A stretch of DNA of 64,000 nucleotides from Picocystis sp. L7. Lineage: Eukaryota; Chlorophyta; Picocystophyceae; Picocystales; Picocystaceae. This document shows, one piece after another, positions 8,601-17,709 of the stretch. Position numbers and translations under genes: made by a program. The notes beneath the pieces are model-generated. The model did no database searches. It was given only the letters and a program-made list of their open reading frames with translations, and was not told the origin of the DNA. The DNA lies in assembly GCA_020975725.1 (NCBI GenBank), contig QXJR01000018.1, forward strand, positions 372,001 through 436,000, in the 5' to 3' direction. Position 1 is the stretch's first letter. Each line of letters starts with the position of its first letter.

Positions 8601-10805
8601 ACCGCTGTGAGCGGGCTGAGAGAACTTCTTACTTCCGCCACTGTTATGCTGCTACAAGTCCTGTGCGAGCTGGGAGAAGACTCGACCATTTTCACGTTCT
8701 TCACTGATGAGCTGGAATCTAGGACCTCACCAAGTGTGCAGCTGGAGATGGTCTTGGTCATTGTTGCAACTTCCTTGCGTCAATCATGGCTGTTCGACAC
8801 GAGTAAGTTTGGGGATTTCTCGTGCCGCATGATCAGCTATGCTAAGTCTGCAGTACAAACTGACACTTTCATGGAGACAGCACTTGAGAATGTCCTAGCA
8901 TGTTTTCCAGTGTCACAGGACTCATCACGACAGTGGAATTTCGAAGAAAGAGAAGCTGAGTCATTGATGGAACTTGCAAGGTTGATATGCATGCACGAAG
9001 AGGGCACGGAATTTGAAGGCCCACAACAAGATGACCTTATACAAGAGAAAAATACCATAGATAGCATGCTTGTTGCCAAAGTCATGCACTGTTGCTTGAC
9101 TTACGCATCAAATGAGATGACGGAGAGTGACTATAGATTCTTGTCATTCCTTCTTGGGAAAGGGATTGGATCGCTGCGTGCTGGAGTGGAAGATGTTGTT
9201 AACAAGGTCTTGGAGATATGTGAGGGAGTGGAAGTGTCAAGTTCAGATGTTCACAAACTGCTTGTAGAATTCAGGGAGAGTGACTATGGTTTTGAATCCT
9301 CATGTCTTCACATCTTGGCTGGACTTTGCCTGATGTCTGATGGAGGTGATGTTATCTATGAGCAAGGTTCCGATAGTCCTGGGATTGCATTTGAAGACCA
9401 CCTGGTTGAAGGCCTGAAAATTCTATTTCTGTGGGGTTTGGTAGAGGATGCTGTAGACAAACACGAGCAACTTGAGCTGGATCCCGCCTATTCGATACTT
9501 CCAGAACATGTTTGGAAAGCCTATGGTGTAATTGTACGCCATGTTACTGCATCCATGGATTCGAAGAGCAAGCTGATTCTGAAGGCATGGGACACTATCA
9601 CTGAAAGCCTGCAGCAAGGTCACTTAGAGTTTGGAGACACAATCACAGCACTTGGATTTGCTCGAGCAGCCCATGACGATGTTCAGTTGGCTGTGCTCAA
9701 GCTCTTGTTTGAGAAGCCAATCATCCAACAAATATTTTCCATATCTGCAGAGCTTTTATCTCCTGAATTGGCTTGGAATGACAAAGGGCATGTGGAGATG
9801 TCAGAGATCGCTGCTTTACCCACGGAAGTTGCACCTGTTCCGCGAATTTTGCAATCACTACTCACAAAGATGGAAGGTGGCACAACCACGCTCTTTGCTG
9901 CATGGAGCTTGTTTTTGTCAGCACTCCACCTATGTCCAGTTAGTTCGTTGAGGTTTGAGTCGATGAGTGGGCATGCGGTTCAAGTTGCTTCTAGTACTGG
10001 TATTCTTGCCACTGTTGAAGAGCAAATGTGGGCATCTTCGCTGAATGATGATGACGAGTACTCAAGAAACACAGTTGCAGAGAGAGCTGCGCGCTCAGTT
10101 GGTGATGCTGATGCCTTTCTGGCTGGGGTAAGGTCTTTAGTTGGTGATTGTGACAAGTCTGGAATTTGCTCCCTTAGTCGAGTATTGTATGCAGGTTTTT
10201 TGTCAGTTCTCCCTTCACACACCAGAGCTTGGTTTTTGGGATTGCGCAGTAGACAGGCTTCACAACTGATTGAGAACTACACGTCAACCACGATTAGCCC
10301 AGCACTGATAGAATCCGAATTCTCACAAATCAAAAACCACATGGCCCCAGAGAGTGGTACTGTAGGAAATGACAATTTTGAGGTGAAAGCATTGCTAGCA
10401 TCCAGGGTTGTTCAGGCAGTGTTCAAAATTGATGACACTTCCATGCACTTAGAGGTCAGAGTTCCAGACTGTTATCCTTTGAAGGCACCCGAGGTGGAAT
10501 GCACACAGAACGTGGGTTTAAGTGAATCTGTGCTACGAAAGTGGCTCCTGCAAATCACAGCGTATTTGAAGAGTTCGAATGGTTCTATTTGCAGTGCTTT
10601 AGTTATGTGGAAAGAAAACATAGAGAAGCAGTTTGAAGGTGTTGAAGAGTGTCCAATATGCTACTCTATTGTGCACAGCTCGAACCGATCATTGCCCAGG
10701 CTTGCTTGTCAGACATGCAAGCACAAGTTTCACTCGGCTTGTCTGTACAAATGGTTCAGTACGTCCCATAAAAGCAACTGCCCACTTTGTCAGAGCCCGT
10801 TCTGA
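5634..10805 (+). CDS. LTN1: E3 ubiquitin ligase listerin
   Basis: Listerin is the cytosolic ligase of the ribosome quality-control complex; it ubiquitinates nascent chains stuck on the 60S subunit. From the ATG at 5634 the protein has 1,723 residues, close to the human size. The N-terminal block (LQKRDWTTRFKALRRI, about residues 30-50) matches the family's conserved start, followed by a long helical HEAT-like scaffold without other domains. The end has an RWD-like segment (about 1,600-1,665) and a terminal RING: CPIC, CQTC, HSAC and CPLC, with the pattern C4HC3 by inspection. The gene is one uninterrupted exon. The frame stays open upstream into repeat copy 2 and offers an in-frame ATG at 5361 (91 extra residues, basic and low complexity). 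I prefer 5634 because conserved sequence starts soon after it. The first 600-700 bp are clearly more GC-rich than the rest. Confidence 0.95.
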   Translation: MPQNGAGFGGFFGARRLEQHETADEGPFGVPLRQLQKRDWTTRFKALRRIAALARCTADGGDGGGERATVEHLVAIMATWTRAYVRLQRAQESEVRVASHAAMAEVALAVGKRGMAPHAQDVLPHMWFARCDDAKEVAKAAEDALVRAFPTQEKIQAAAAFTLPHLLQIVQARLNREQAEKWIRGEEDVTDEEKLIEDVQRTQVQALQTLAWLTRDASRKPVQEGASSNSMLKGKATDILDDAMSVALQNPECRAEVESLISKLVGKDDAWEQMSNSTSPLIRKSYYQLMAAVFLERRPCVETRQERAASAVFEAFSDDYVNIRVSVWDMAISFLRTYSGVLNSSNVLSLLQDLFSFLDAGFEGLEEVSYPGLVVLIRSLPMDTLMSPSFVEAFLEHIWTGSRHSNSLKPAVQSMSDCIVFLLKVHGASSMDEPDAGLEKMLDVIICQRVLSDVLSGSARAQSTVIKLVAKIIARVQAETSEGVAKWFWEHVGSTSLTVLQDSQTKSNFSEVSDTFVALCEAMYEIGISDSVLIHMVQPSVKYFLDLAKNHGSEIGVQYLAVLVQKYGGANAFGLQSAEEWDRLVQDELLPWCEKVFKTDHPFCLSCKYLVELLVCVSCSDAIDRSWVNLVDTVLVQYAQKPLDAKQVKFLGSLVQGIVASRENMPLDRGEGVLQGLGPISLNVYLQLLESREEKLSPENLSLLAGLLGANTASNGSFAPPILNQKATALMLSKLSEMLQSDNTLSAYLALQIVDYVAYSPYLVDHAESKRLLSRIYFLGRLKSGQVAKSNAVTKLARRIWGTGDALLKSYSSSDQNSLVEIADLLVGELKNAAMAKPPDVQKLAFEFILLLETWKSTVDIEKNNEVLPCMVDKLLSPIEGLWPQFVGADGLLMKNFLAVEFSDEYKSFCEFTAIWLTALLSNGSNISALAEGAEKSWALSEILCAASGRVVREDVGLELAKVFVESCKTLKMEPTLLQSLSTMWRSASTAVSGLRELLTSATVMLLQVLCELGEDSTIFTFFTDELESRTSPSVQLEMVLVIVATSLRQSWLFDTSKFGDFSCRMISYAKSAVQTDTFMETALENVLACFPVSQDSSRQWNFEEREAESLMELARLICMHEEGTEFEGPQQDDLIQEKNTIDSMLVAKVMHCCLTYASNEMTESDYRFLSFLLGKGIGSLRAGVEDVVNKVLEICEGVEVSSSDVHKLLVEFRESDYGFESSCLHILAGLCLMSDGGDVIYEQGSDSPGIAFEDHLVEGLKILFLWGLVEDAVDKHEQLELDPAYSILPEHVWKAYGVIVRHVTASMDSKSKLILKAWDTITESLQQGHLEFGDTITALGFARAAHDDVQLAVLKLLFEKPIIQQIFSISAELLSPELAWNDKGHVEMSEIAALPTEVAPVPRILQSLLTKMEGGTTTLFAAWSLFLSALHLCPVSSLRFESMSGHAVQVASSTGILATVEEQMWASSLNDDDEYSRNTVAERAARSVGDADAFLAGVRSLVGDCDKSGICSLSRVLYAGFLSVLPSHTRAWFLGLRSRQASQLIENYTSTTISPALIESEFSQIKNHMAPESGTVGNDNFEVKALLASRVVQAVFKIDDTSMHLEVRVPDCYPLKAPEVECTQNVGLSESVLRKWLLQITAYLKSSNGSICSALVMWKENIEKQFEGVEECPICYSIVHSSNRSLPRLACQTCKHKFHSACLYKWFSTSHKSNCPLCQSPF

Positions 10806-12005
10806 GTGTTGCCTTACACTCAGCTGGTCTATATGGGTAGTTTGGTTGAGAAACCCAAGGGTGTGGTGATCTTTGCTCATGCGCTTGTGTTTGTTGTATG
10901 CTTCAAGGAATTCAATGTGAAAGCAGTGTTCACTTGTAATGCATGCTTGCACCCGACCACCTAACAATAAGTCGAAATTTTCATGCTTCATGCAATTGTA
11001 ATTGGGTGACAACAACGCCATTTCATGATTCTCATGCACAACCCTAACAAATTCTCAAGTGCGCGGGTGTTTGAGATTGTGTGCCATGCATCTACACAAC
11101 ACAACGTCCATGAAGTGGAACTTGGAAGAACGGCAACGGTTTTGGTTCGAATCGCAAGCACACTCGAGTAAACTTTCTCGTTGTCGCAGAAAGTGCTTGG
11201 TGCTGCAATTGACTACGTAACAATCGTTGCACGATTGCCAAGGTGTGACTTTGCTTTCTGGAATAGTCGCTTCTGCAATTAAAACGACCAACCTAGTTAG
11301 CCATCCATGACAAATCCTGCAACGATTGCTTGTAAGATGCATCAATCATCACCACTTGGAAGTGGTTTTCTATCGCGAGTTAACATATCCGGGCATTCGC
11401 TCCTCTCATCAAGTCACTCACATCAACGTCATGGGGTTCGACCAAGGTAGGAGAGAACGGTAGGCGTGTCACTCCCTAGGTTATGCGTGGGTGTTGGCGA
11501 TGTGTTTCACGGCCCACGCAAGGCACGAACACATGCTTCCTTTGGTATCAATGAAGCCAGCATAGTCGAGTGGTGCATTCATTGACGAGATCTGTCGGAT
11601 TCCTCGCTTGAATTCGGCCCCACGTTCTTTCCTATCCTACTTTCCCTTATTTGGATGAAACCTCGGAATCCACAACTTGACCAACGCGGGGTGCGTCTAT
11701 ACGCGCGGTCGGGGAGTTCTTCCCGTCTTTTTCTTTTGTCCATTGCTTCTCCCTTCCATCTCAATTTGTGTGTTGGTTCGGCGTGGTGTTGTACACCCGT
11801 CTCCACTCTCTCACTCGAGGTGTGGCCATGGACCCTTGCTTCCACCCACGAGTGAGGAAATCCGACCCCCTTCCCTTTGCCACGTGGGATTGCTGAGTCA
11901 TGGGTTGGGGTGGGGATCTCAGACGAGACGAGGAAATCCGACACCGACACTTGGCCACGATCCCGACATTGGGACGAGCGCACAGGTTTGGAAGCGGATC
12001 GAAGG
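10806..12005. other. Intergenic: LTN1 3' flank and GDH promoter region
   Basis: No gene is supported in 1.2 kb. Bases 10,806-11,400 are comparatively AT-rich; from about 11,650 the sequence becomes GC-rich toward the GDH start. Short frames in all six registers lack any family resemblance. A GGTTCGAATC string at about 11,142 resembles a tRNA B box, but the surrounding bases do not fold as a T arm. Confidence 0.4.
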
Positions 12006-13325
12006 ATGGCGATGGCGATGAAGAACGCGTGCCGTTCGCTCACGTGCCGAGGTGGGATGTCCAGGGCGCTGGAGTGGTGCCGTGGACTGGCCGGACACGC
12101 CGAAAACACCAACACCTTCGTCCGGAACGTGCTGAAACGGATGGATTATCCGAGAGAGATGGAGAAGATCCTGCTGCAGCCGATGCGAGAAGTGGCCATC
12201 ACCATGACTCTGAGGATGGACAGCGGAGACGTGAGGTCCTTCCAAGCCTATCGTGTGCAGCACAACGACAGCCGAGGACCCTTCAAAGGAGGACTCCGTT
12301 ACCATCAAGAAGTGGACATCGATGAAGTGAGGTCGTTGGCCAGTCTCATGACCTGGAAAACGGCAGTCTTCGATCTTCCTTTCGGGGGTGCAAAAGGTGG
12401 CATTTGTGTGGATCCGTCCGAGCTGACCGTGAGCGAGCTGGAGAGATTGACCAGGAAGATGGTGGAAGGTTTCCGAGAGGTCATTGGTCAATACGTGGAC
12501 ATACCTGCCCCGGACATGAACACCGGCGGACGGGAGATGGCGTGGATCTTCGACGAGTACTCCAAGTTCGAAGGCTTCCAGCCTGGTGTGGTCACTGGAA
12601 AACCTGTGTGGCTGCACGGCTGCAAAGGCAGGGAGGAGGCCACTGGTACTGGAGTGTTTTTTGGGATCCGTGAAATGATCAGGCACTATGAAGGAACATC
12701 TATCGAAGGAAAGACGTTCGCAATACAAGGATTCGGTAACGTTGGTCGATGGGCTGCAAAATGTATACATGAACATGGAGGAAAGGTTGTGGCCATCGCC
12801 GATGTACACAGTGGTGTGTGCAACAAGGAGGGTCTTGATATACCTGCGCTTACCTCCCATGTAGACACCGGCAATCTCCTCAGTGAGTTCTCTGGAGGCC
12901 ATGCCTACGACAGGATGCAGGTACTCTACCATCCCTGTGACGTTCTTGTCCCTGCTGCCCTGGGCAACCAAATTACCGAGGACAATGCACACAAACTGAA
13001 GTGCAAGTACATTGCCGAAGCGGCCAACGGTCCAACCTCTCCAGAGGCAGATACAATGCTTCACGAGATGGGGGTGCATATACTCCCAGATATCTACTGC
13101 AATGGAGGCGGTGTGGTGGTAAGCTGGCAGGAGTGGGTGCAGAACCTTCAAAACATTTCCTGGTCCAGGGACGAAGTGATGAAACGTCTTGAAGATGCCA
13201 TGGTGTCGGCCTTTGCCAACATCTGGAAGATCAAGCACGAGAAGAACGCAACGCTCAGAACTGCTGCATTCATCGTGGCTTTGAGTCGGGTGAGCCGAGC
13301 TCAGATCAACAGGGGTTTCCACTAG
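12006..13325 (+). CDS. GDH: Glutamate dehydrogenase, mitochondrial, hexameric type
   Basis: It interconverts glutamate with 2-oxoglutarate and ammonium, linking nitrogen and carbon metabolism in mitochondria. The ATG at 12006 gives 439 residues; plant GDH has about 411, and the extra 30 or so are an Arg/Ser/Ala-rich presequence (MAMAMKNACRSLTCRGG) typical of mitochondrial import. Upstream in-frame codons exist, but no better ATG. Visible sites: substrate-binding GPFKGGLRYH, catalytic lysine in LPFGGAKGG, PAPDMNT, and the nucleotide fold IQGFGNVGRWAAKCI followed by VVAIADVHS. The acidic residue after the second strand suggests preference for NAD(H). It is a single exon, convergent with the small gene that follows (about 150 bp apart). 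Confidence 0.95.
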   Translation: MAMAMKNACRSLTCRGGMSRALEWCRGLAGHAENTNTFVRNVLKRMDYPREMEKILLQPMREVAITMTLRMDSGDVRSFQAYRVQHNDSRGPFKGGLRYHQEVDIDEVRSLASLMTWKTAVFDLPFGGAKGGICVDPSELTVSELERLTRKMVEGFREVIGQYVDIPAPDMNTGGREMAWIFDEYSKFEGFQPGVVTGKPVWLHGCKGREEATGTGVFFGIREMIRHYEGTSIEGKTFAIQGFGNVGRWAAKCIHEHGGKVVAIADVHSGVCNKEGLDIPALTSHVDTGNLLSEFSGGHAYDRMQVLYHPCDVLVPAALGNQITEDNAHKLKCKYIAEAANGPTSPEADTMLHEMGVHILPDIYCNGGGVVVSWQEWVQNLQNISWSRDEVMKRLEDAMVSAFANIWKIKHEKNATLRTAAFIVALSRVSRAQINRGFH

Positions 13326-13473
13326 AGCCTCTCGTCCTCAACAGTGCATTCGCAGCCTCCCGCCCCTCGCTTGGATGCGCTGTTGGAATGATCTTGATCC
13401 ACCTCGCCACCGGAGGTCCTCTGCATTTATTTCTCTTCTTTGCGCGCAGCAAGACGTGTGCTCTATGGTGGTT

Positions 13474-13901
13474 TCAATGATCCCTCAGCTGTGCAAACTT
13501 TTCCATTCTCTGCTTTTTCTTCTCGGTCAATTCGTACACGAATGCTTTGCCTTGGCTTTCCTGCGGTTTCGTCTGGACCAGACCGTTCTTTCGAAGGAAT
13601 CGCAGGATCTGCTTCATGTGGCTTTTGCTCTTGACTCCTTCCGGTTGAGCCTTGGACCAGCACTCGTCGGACGTCAACGCTCCTTCCCGCTGCAAGAGAT
13701 TGCACAGGATCGTGATCACACCTTTCGTTTTCGTTCCTGCTGCTCGTCGTCCGCCACCGTCAGCCCTTCGCACGCGCGGGACGGCCAGGCGACCTCGCGC
13801 ACGCTCGATCCCGTCGCGTTTCCAGGTATCCTTTTCTCACCTTCGTCCGCGGTTTGCGACGCCACGCGTCCCAGCAGCGTCCTCGCGAGCGGCGACGCCA
13901 T
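13474..13901 (-). CDS. Small basic winged-helix-like protein, two exons, probably mitochondrial
   Basis: The gene is read as two exons: 13841-13901 (ATG, 20 codons plus one base) and 13474-13736, joined across a 104-bp intron with GTGAGA donor and CAG acceptor; the lengths sum to 324 bp, giving 107 residues. The start MASPLARTLLGRVASQ is short, Arg-containing and lacks acids, like a mitochondrial presequence. The rest is a compact helix-rich domain: GVITILCNLLQREGALTS, then VKSKSHMKQILRFLRKNGLV and a basic tail, with the layout of a winged helix. I do not recognise the family with certainty. Its size, charge and presequence would fit an organelle ribosome or nucleic-acid-binding protein, which is inference. 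Confidence 0.6.
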
Positions 13902-14206
13902 CGTTGCGGGATGGACGAAGTCGACAAGGTGGAATGAAGCTGACCAGATTGGGAGCCAAGAGGTATCCACCCTTCCTTGGATGCCAGAGAGCAGCAACAA
14001 CCCATCCATCCTGGAGGCACAGATGCCCCATCATCAACCGAACGGTACAACACAAGATGTGAACGGTGCAACAAGCTGGTGGGGCGCAAGTTGGATATGG
14101 ATTACAAAAACAAAAAGGCGTACTTGAATCGTGGCTGCGGTGGACAGGATGCACGGGGGCCACGTCCAAGGTGAACCATCGACAACAGACAGGAGGAATG
14201 GCAGGC

Positions 14207-15889
14207 TCACACATCATCCCCCGATTGTTTCTGGACCTTGGCCATGTTGATCAACAGCTTGGATTTCCTGTTTTTCAAGATGTTGGAGAGCATCGTGACG
14301 TCCGTCATGTCGTCCGTGAAAATGTTGACCCATTCGTCCATCGTGACCCTACGGGCTTCGAGGCTGGTATCCTTCACATCGTCATCCAAATCAGCGGCCC
14401 CATGAGACACTTTGTCGCTCTCCTTCAACAAGAACTCGGCCAAAACGGCTAGCTTGTCGTCAGACAAGGTGGCGGAACGTTTTCCTGATGCACCAAAGAC
14501 GTATTTGAGCTGCTTGAAGATCTCTGCTTTATCAAGGTAACCCGTTCCACCTTCGTCAATGCTCGCAAAGACGGAAGCTGCCACCAGGGCCTGGGCAGTA
14601 AATCTTGCGTATTCCCTGCGGAAGTTCACATCGGTCCGCATGTTGCTCCTGTACAGCTGTGATCTCGTGCCAAGCATGTACTGGGCAATCAAACTCGTGA
14701 TGGTGCCAGCCACACCAATCAACACCAAACCTTGTACCAATGCATTGATAAATGCGTTGTAGTCGAAGGATCCCATGGTTCCACCAAAGACAAATTGAAA
14801 CTGGATTCCATACCTGTACCGGTCGTAGGTGTAGATCTCATTTTGAATCGTGATGTTCTCTCTCAAAAGAATTTGCGGGTCTACAGGAGTGTTCAACATC
14901 AACGAGACATCGTCGCCCAAGCTGGTCCATGTGAGCTGCGGGTCGATCTCGACCACGCTTACAATCTCAGAGCTGGTTGTACCTACACCGCCTGATCCTG
15001 GCTGCAAGTTGTAGTTGTAAAATGAAGTCAACAGCACGATTTTCAATCCAGTCACCCTGACGTAGGGGAACTGGCCAGCGCTATCACCTACTCCTTGGAA
15101 ATTGGGGTCGTCCACATTGTTTGCTGAGACTGGCTGATCATTGAACTGTTTGTCCAGGTCGATGCCGGCCCAATCAAGCCAATCCTGGACCGAAGCCTCA
15201 ATATCTGACCCGGGTGCAAACTCCGCAAGATTTTCATTGCTGCCTTTGCGCCGCAAAAAGGTCCTTGGGGCTGCTCCGTTCCTTCCAATGAGGGGTGATG
15301 TATCGTACGAACTTAAGAACGTGAAACGCATCTTCGTTGATGCCGGCACGAGATAGTCTTCTTGTTGTCTGTATGCACAAGTGCCTGGCAGCGTCAAGTT
15401 GGCATCGCGAAGGTCGTAGTTGTCGCCCAATCCAGCGTCTTCAGGATTCGGGCACTCTTCTCCTTCCTTGGGTCTCGTGACGCTACGAATGTCGGTAAAG
15501 TGGGTCACGAAGAAAACGTTACCTTGCATGTCCTTCACAGTGTACTGCTCTGGTGAGATAAAGGCACATGTAAAGTTGTCGTAGACAAATTCTTTGCTGT
15601 AGGTGAAATCGTAGATAGAGGGATTCGCACAAGGTACGGCATCTAGTTCCTCGAACTGCACTCGGTTTTCCTCGTACACTTCATCTACGATGGTCGAAAA
15701 TGCCGCAACAGTACCTTGCGGCGTCTCTGTGTACAGGTAGCTTTGATTGCTGATGATGTTGAAGAGCACGTACGCAATAATGACACAAATCAGGACCTTG
15801 TGAGGAATGCCCACGCGCATATCCTGTATCACCACAAAGCGGGGCGCCGTGTAGGCGCCCAGCATGGGCCTGATGACGCTCCTCCACAT
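14207..15889 (-). CDS. P2X-receptor-like ligand-gated channel with EF-hand-like C-terminus
   Basis: P2X receptors are trimeric cation channels opened by ATP. This 560-residue protein has the P2X plan: a short cytosolic N-terminus, first membrane helix at about 30-52 (KVLICVIIAYVLFNIISNQSY), a large external domain, and a second helix at about 385-408 after YRYGIQFQFVFGGTMGSFDYN, which resembles the P2X pre-helix segment and its glycine-rich helix. The external domain has only four obvious cysteines, against ten in animal receptors. The two lysines that bind ATP phosphates after helix 1 in animals are not seen; the stretch reads AAFSTIVDEVYEE. After helix 2 comes about 150 cytosolic residues with an EF-hand-like loop at about 445-456 (DEGGTGYLDKAE). 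P2X-like genes occur in some green algae and protists, and their location there can be internal membranes. It is a single exon. Confidence 0.7.
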   Translation of the reverse strand: MWRSVIRPMLGAYTAPRFVVIQDMRVGIPHKVLICVIIAYVLFNIISNQSYLYTETPQGTVAAFSTIVDEVYEENRVQFEELDAVPCANPSIYDFTYSKEFVYDNFTCAFISPEQYTVKDMQGNVFFVTHFTDIRSVTRPKEGEECPNPEDAGLGDNYDLRDANLTLPGTCAYRQQEDYLVPASTKMRFTFLSSYDTSPLIGRNGAAPRTFLRRKGSNENLAEFAPGSDIEASVQDWLDWAGIDLDKQFNDQPVSANNVDDPNFQGVGDSAGQFPYVRVTGLKIVLLTSFYNYNLQPGSGGVGTTSSEIVSVVEIDPQLTWTSLGDDVSLMLNTPVDPQILLRENITIQNEIYTYDRYRYGIQFQFVFGGTMGSFDYNAFINALVQGLVLIGVAGTITSLIAQYMLGTRSQLYRSNMRTDVNFRREYARFTAQALVAASVFASIDEGGTGYLDKAEIFKQLKYVFGASGKRSATLSDDKLAVLAEFLLKESDKVSHGAADLDDDVKDTSLEARRVTMDEWVNIFTDDMTDVTMLSNILKNRKSKLLINMAKVQKQSGDDV

Positions 15890-17552
15890 GCTTCCGATGC
15901 AGATTTTCGTTGAGCTTGATTCGAGGTTATTGACGGGAAGGATTCACGTCCAGATTCCTGGCCACCTGAACCTTCTTGAAGGTATTCTTGGTCGTGGCCG
16001 TTGAAACTCTTCGCCGACTTTCTCGCGGGTCCACCCACGAGGTCAGTGCAAGACACCAGTCGCTGCAAGGACTGGCAGGCTGTTTCACCAGCCACAAGAA
16101 GCGCGCACGTGCGCTGGGAAGGCCGCTTCCACGTCCTGTGCTCGTTTGGGTGCGACTGTCTCGGTCTTTCGATGGCGACCCCAGCACGTCTCCACCGCAC
16201 AGGAGGCACAACCCGCCGAGGATCCCCCCTGGCTGTTCGCTCCATCCTCTGCGGCGGATGGCACGATCCGCCCGCATCGGACCCATCAACGGTTGTTTTT
16301 CCTTTGGACTGGGGTCGTGCCTTTGCCAGCGAAGCAAATCCATGGCACATGGACGAGATCCGAGTTGGATCCATACGGACGACACGGATAGGAATTGGCA
16401 TGGTGTCCACAGGGGTAGGACACCGAAATGGACCATGGCACGAACGTGGCTTCGATGGAAAGAGGTGGCGACGGCACTTGACGGAGGATGTAGAATCGAC
16501 CCGTTCAAAGGGTCCGTGAGTGATAGACGTGAGTGGATCGGAATTGAACAATTCGCATTGCGAACGTGCACGCACACAAAGGCTCAAGATGAAATGAAGC
16601 ACGATGAATTCTTGCGTGTCTTGAATTTGGGTGGGCCCTACATAGCGTTGTTGGATGTAAAGATGATCAAAAGTTAAAGGAGTTCGGTAGAACGCGCAAT
16701 ATACTTCATGCCGAAGAAGCCGATGTGAAAGAAGGAAACTCGTAGAGTGTCCACACCCTCCGTGCCTTTCTCATGACTCATGTTTGTCAAAGCGATATTC
16801 GTCTACTAAGTAGCACGTATGTCGAGTGAGCCAATCGGTTGAGCTAGTTCGGCCGCCGCGCATTCGAAAAAAGCTTGTCCCATCGTGTTGCTAGCGCAAT
16901 GGCCGAGTTTTCCATCGAATGCCCATCCATCACTCATCGCTTCCATGCACGAATTTCATTGGTTTCTATTTAGAAGTTCATACGATGCAAGTTGAAAAAC
17001 TATTGTGTAGCATTATTGAGTTTTCATTCATGCAAGATATCATCGTTTACAATCGCGGACTACAAAGTGACGAATTCGCAAAGCTCACAACATCACTATG
17101 GAACCGTTTTTACGGTGGACAAGATATTATGTACATGTGCATATGTATTTCGCAATTTGTATGGGACATGGCAAGGGAGCAAGATGCATACTTTGCACTT
17201 CTCAACACGATGTCAACAAGGTTCTCTCACTTGCACGTCGGGACGAGAAACGTTTGTTGTGGAAGGTTTTGATTCGATATCCCTACCATCGATCCAAGTC
17301 ACAGCACCCGGCATTTTCGTCTCGTTGGAATGAAACAAGCACGCTCAAGTGCTTCATGCCAGTTGTCCATGCACGCTCCGTTGGTGGTTGACCTACCGCC
17401 TCAAGCAGCCGTAACGGTCCCGCATCCGACCTTGCGATCCTGCAGTACCAACGCAATCCATGTGCACGTGATCGGCGCTCCTCCATACACCTGTTCATGC
17501 CATTGCAACAGAGCTTCTTCGTCGCCTCCGCTGTCCTCTTTGTTCGATTCAT
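15890..17552. other. Intergenic: divergent promoter region of the P2X-like and ADNT1 genes
   Basis: About 1.7 kb with no supportable gene. The first 600 bp are GC-rich and keep long frames open on both strands, but their peptides have no family features. From about 16,600 to 17,330 the sequence is AT-richer. A CGATATC string occurs near 17,275 and one TCACAAC near 17,085. Confidence 0.4.
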
Positions 17553-17647
17553 CCCTTTCGATTGGGTTTTGACCGGGAGGGATCCCCTTTCGATTGGGTT
17601 TTGACCGGGAGGGATCCCCTTTCGATTGGGTTTTGAAAGGGAGGGAT
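17553..17647 (+). repeat. Three tandem copies of a 31-32-bp unit upstream of ADNT1
   Basis: The copies are 17553-17583, 17584-17615 and 17616-17647. The unit runs CCCTTTCGATTGGGTTTT then GACCGGGAGGGAT; the third copy differs by two bases (GAAAGGGAGGGAT). The array ends 62 bp before the predicted start codon, so it lies in the promoter or 5' untranslated region. The core CCTTTCGATTGG, which contains an inverted CCAAT box, also occurs twice before the RIF1 gene (59488-59523). Confidence 0.85.
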
Positions 17648-17709
17648 CCGTGGTGGTAGGTTCCACCTCATCCATTGGCAGTCGAGTCTCCGACATCGCA
17701 CACCACGCG

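Noticed and set aside
11130-11170. tRNA-like B box (GGTTCGAATC)
   Set aside because: The flanking bases do not pair as a T-arm stem and no acceptor or anticodon stem can be drawn around it.
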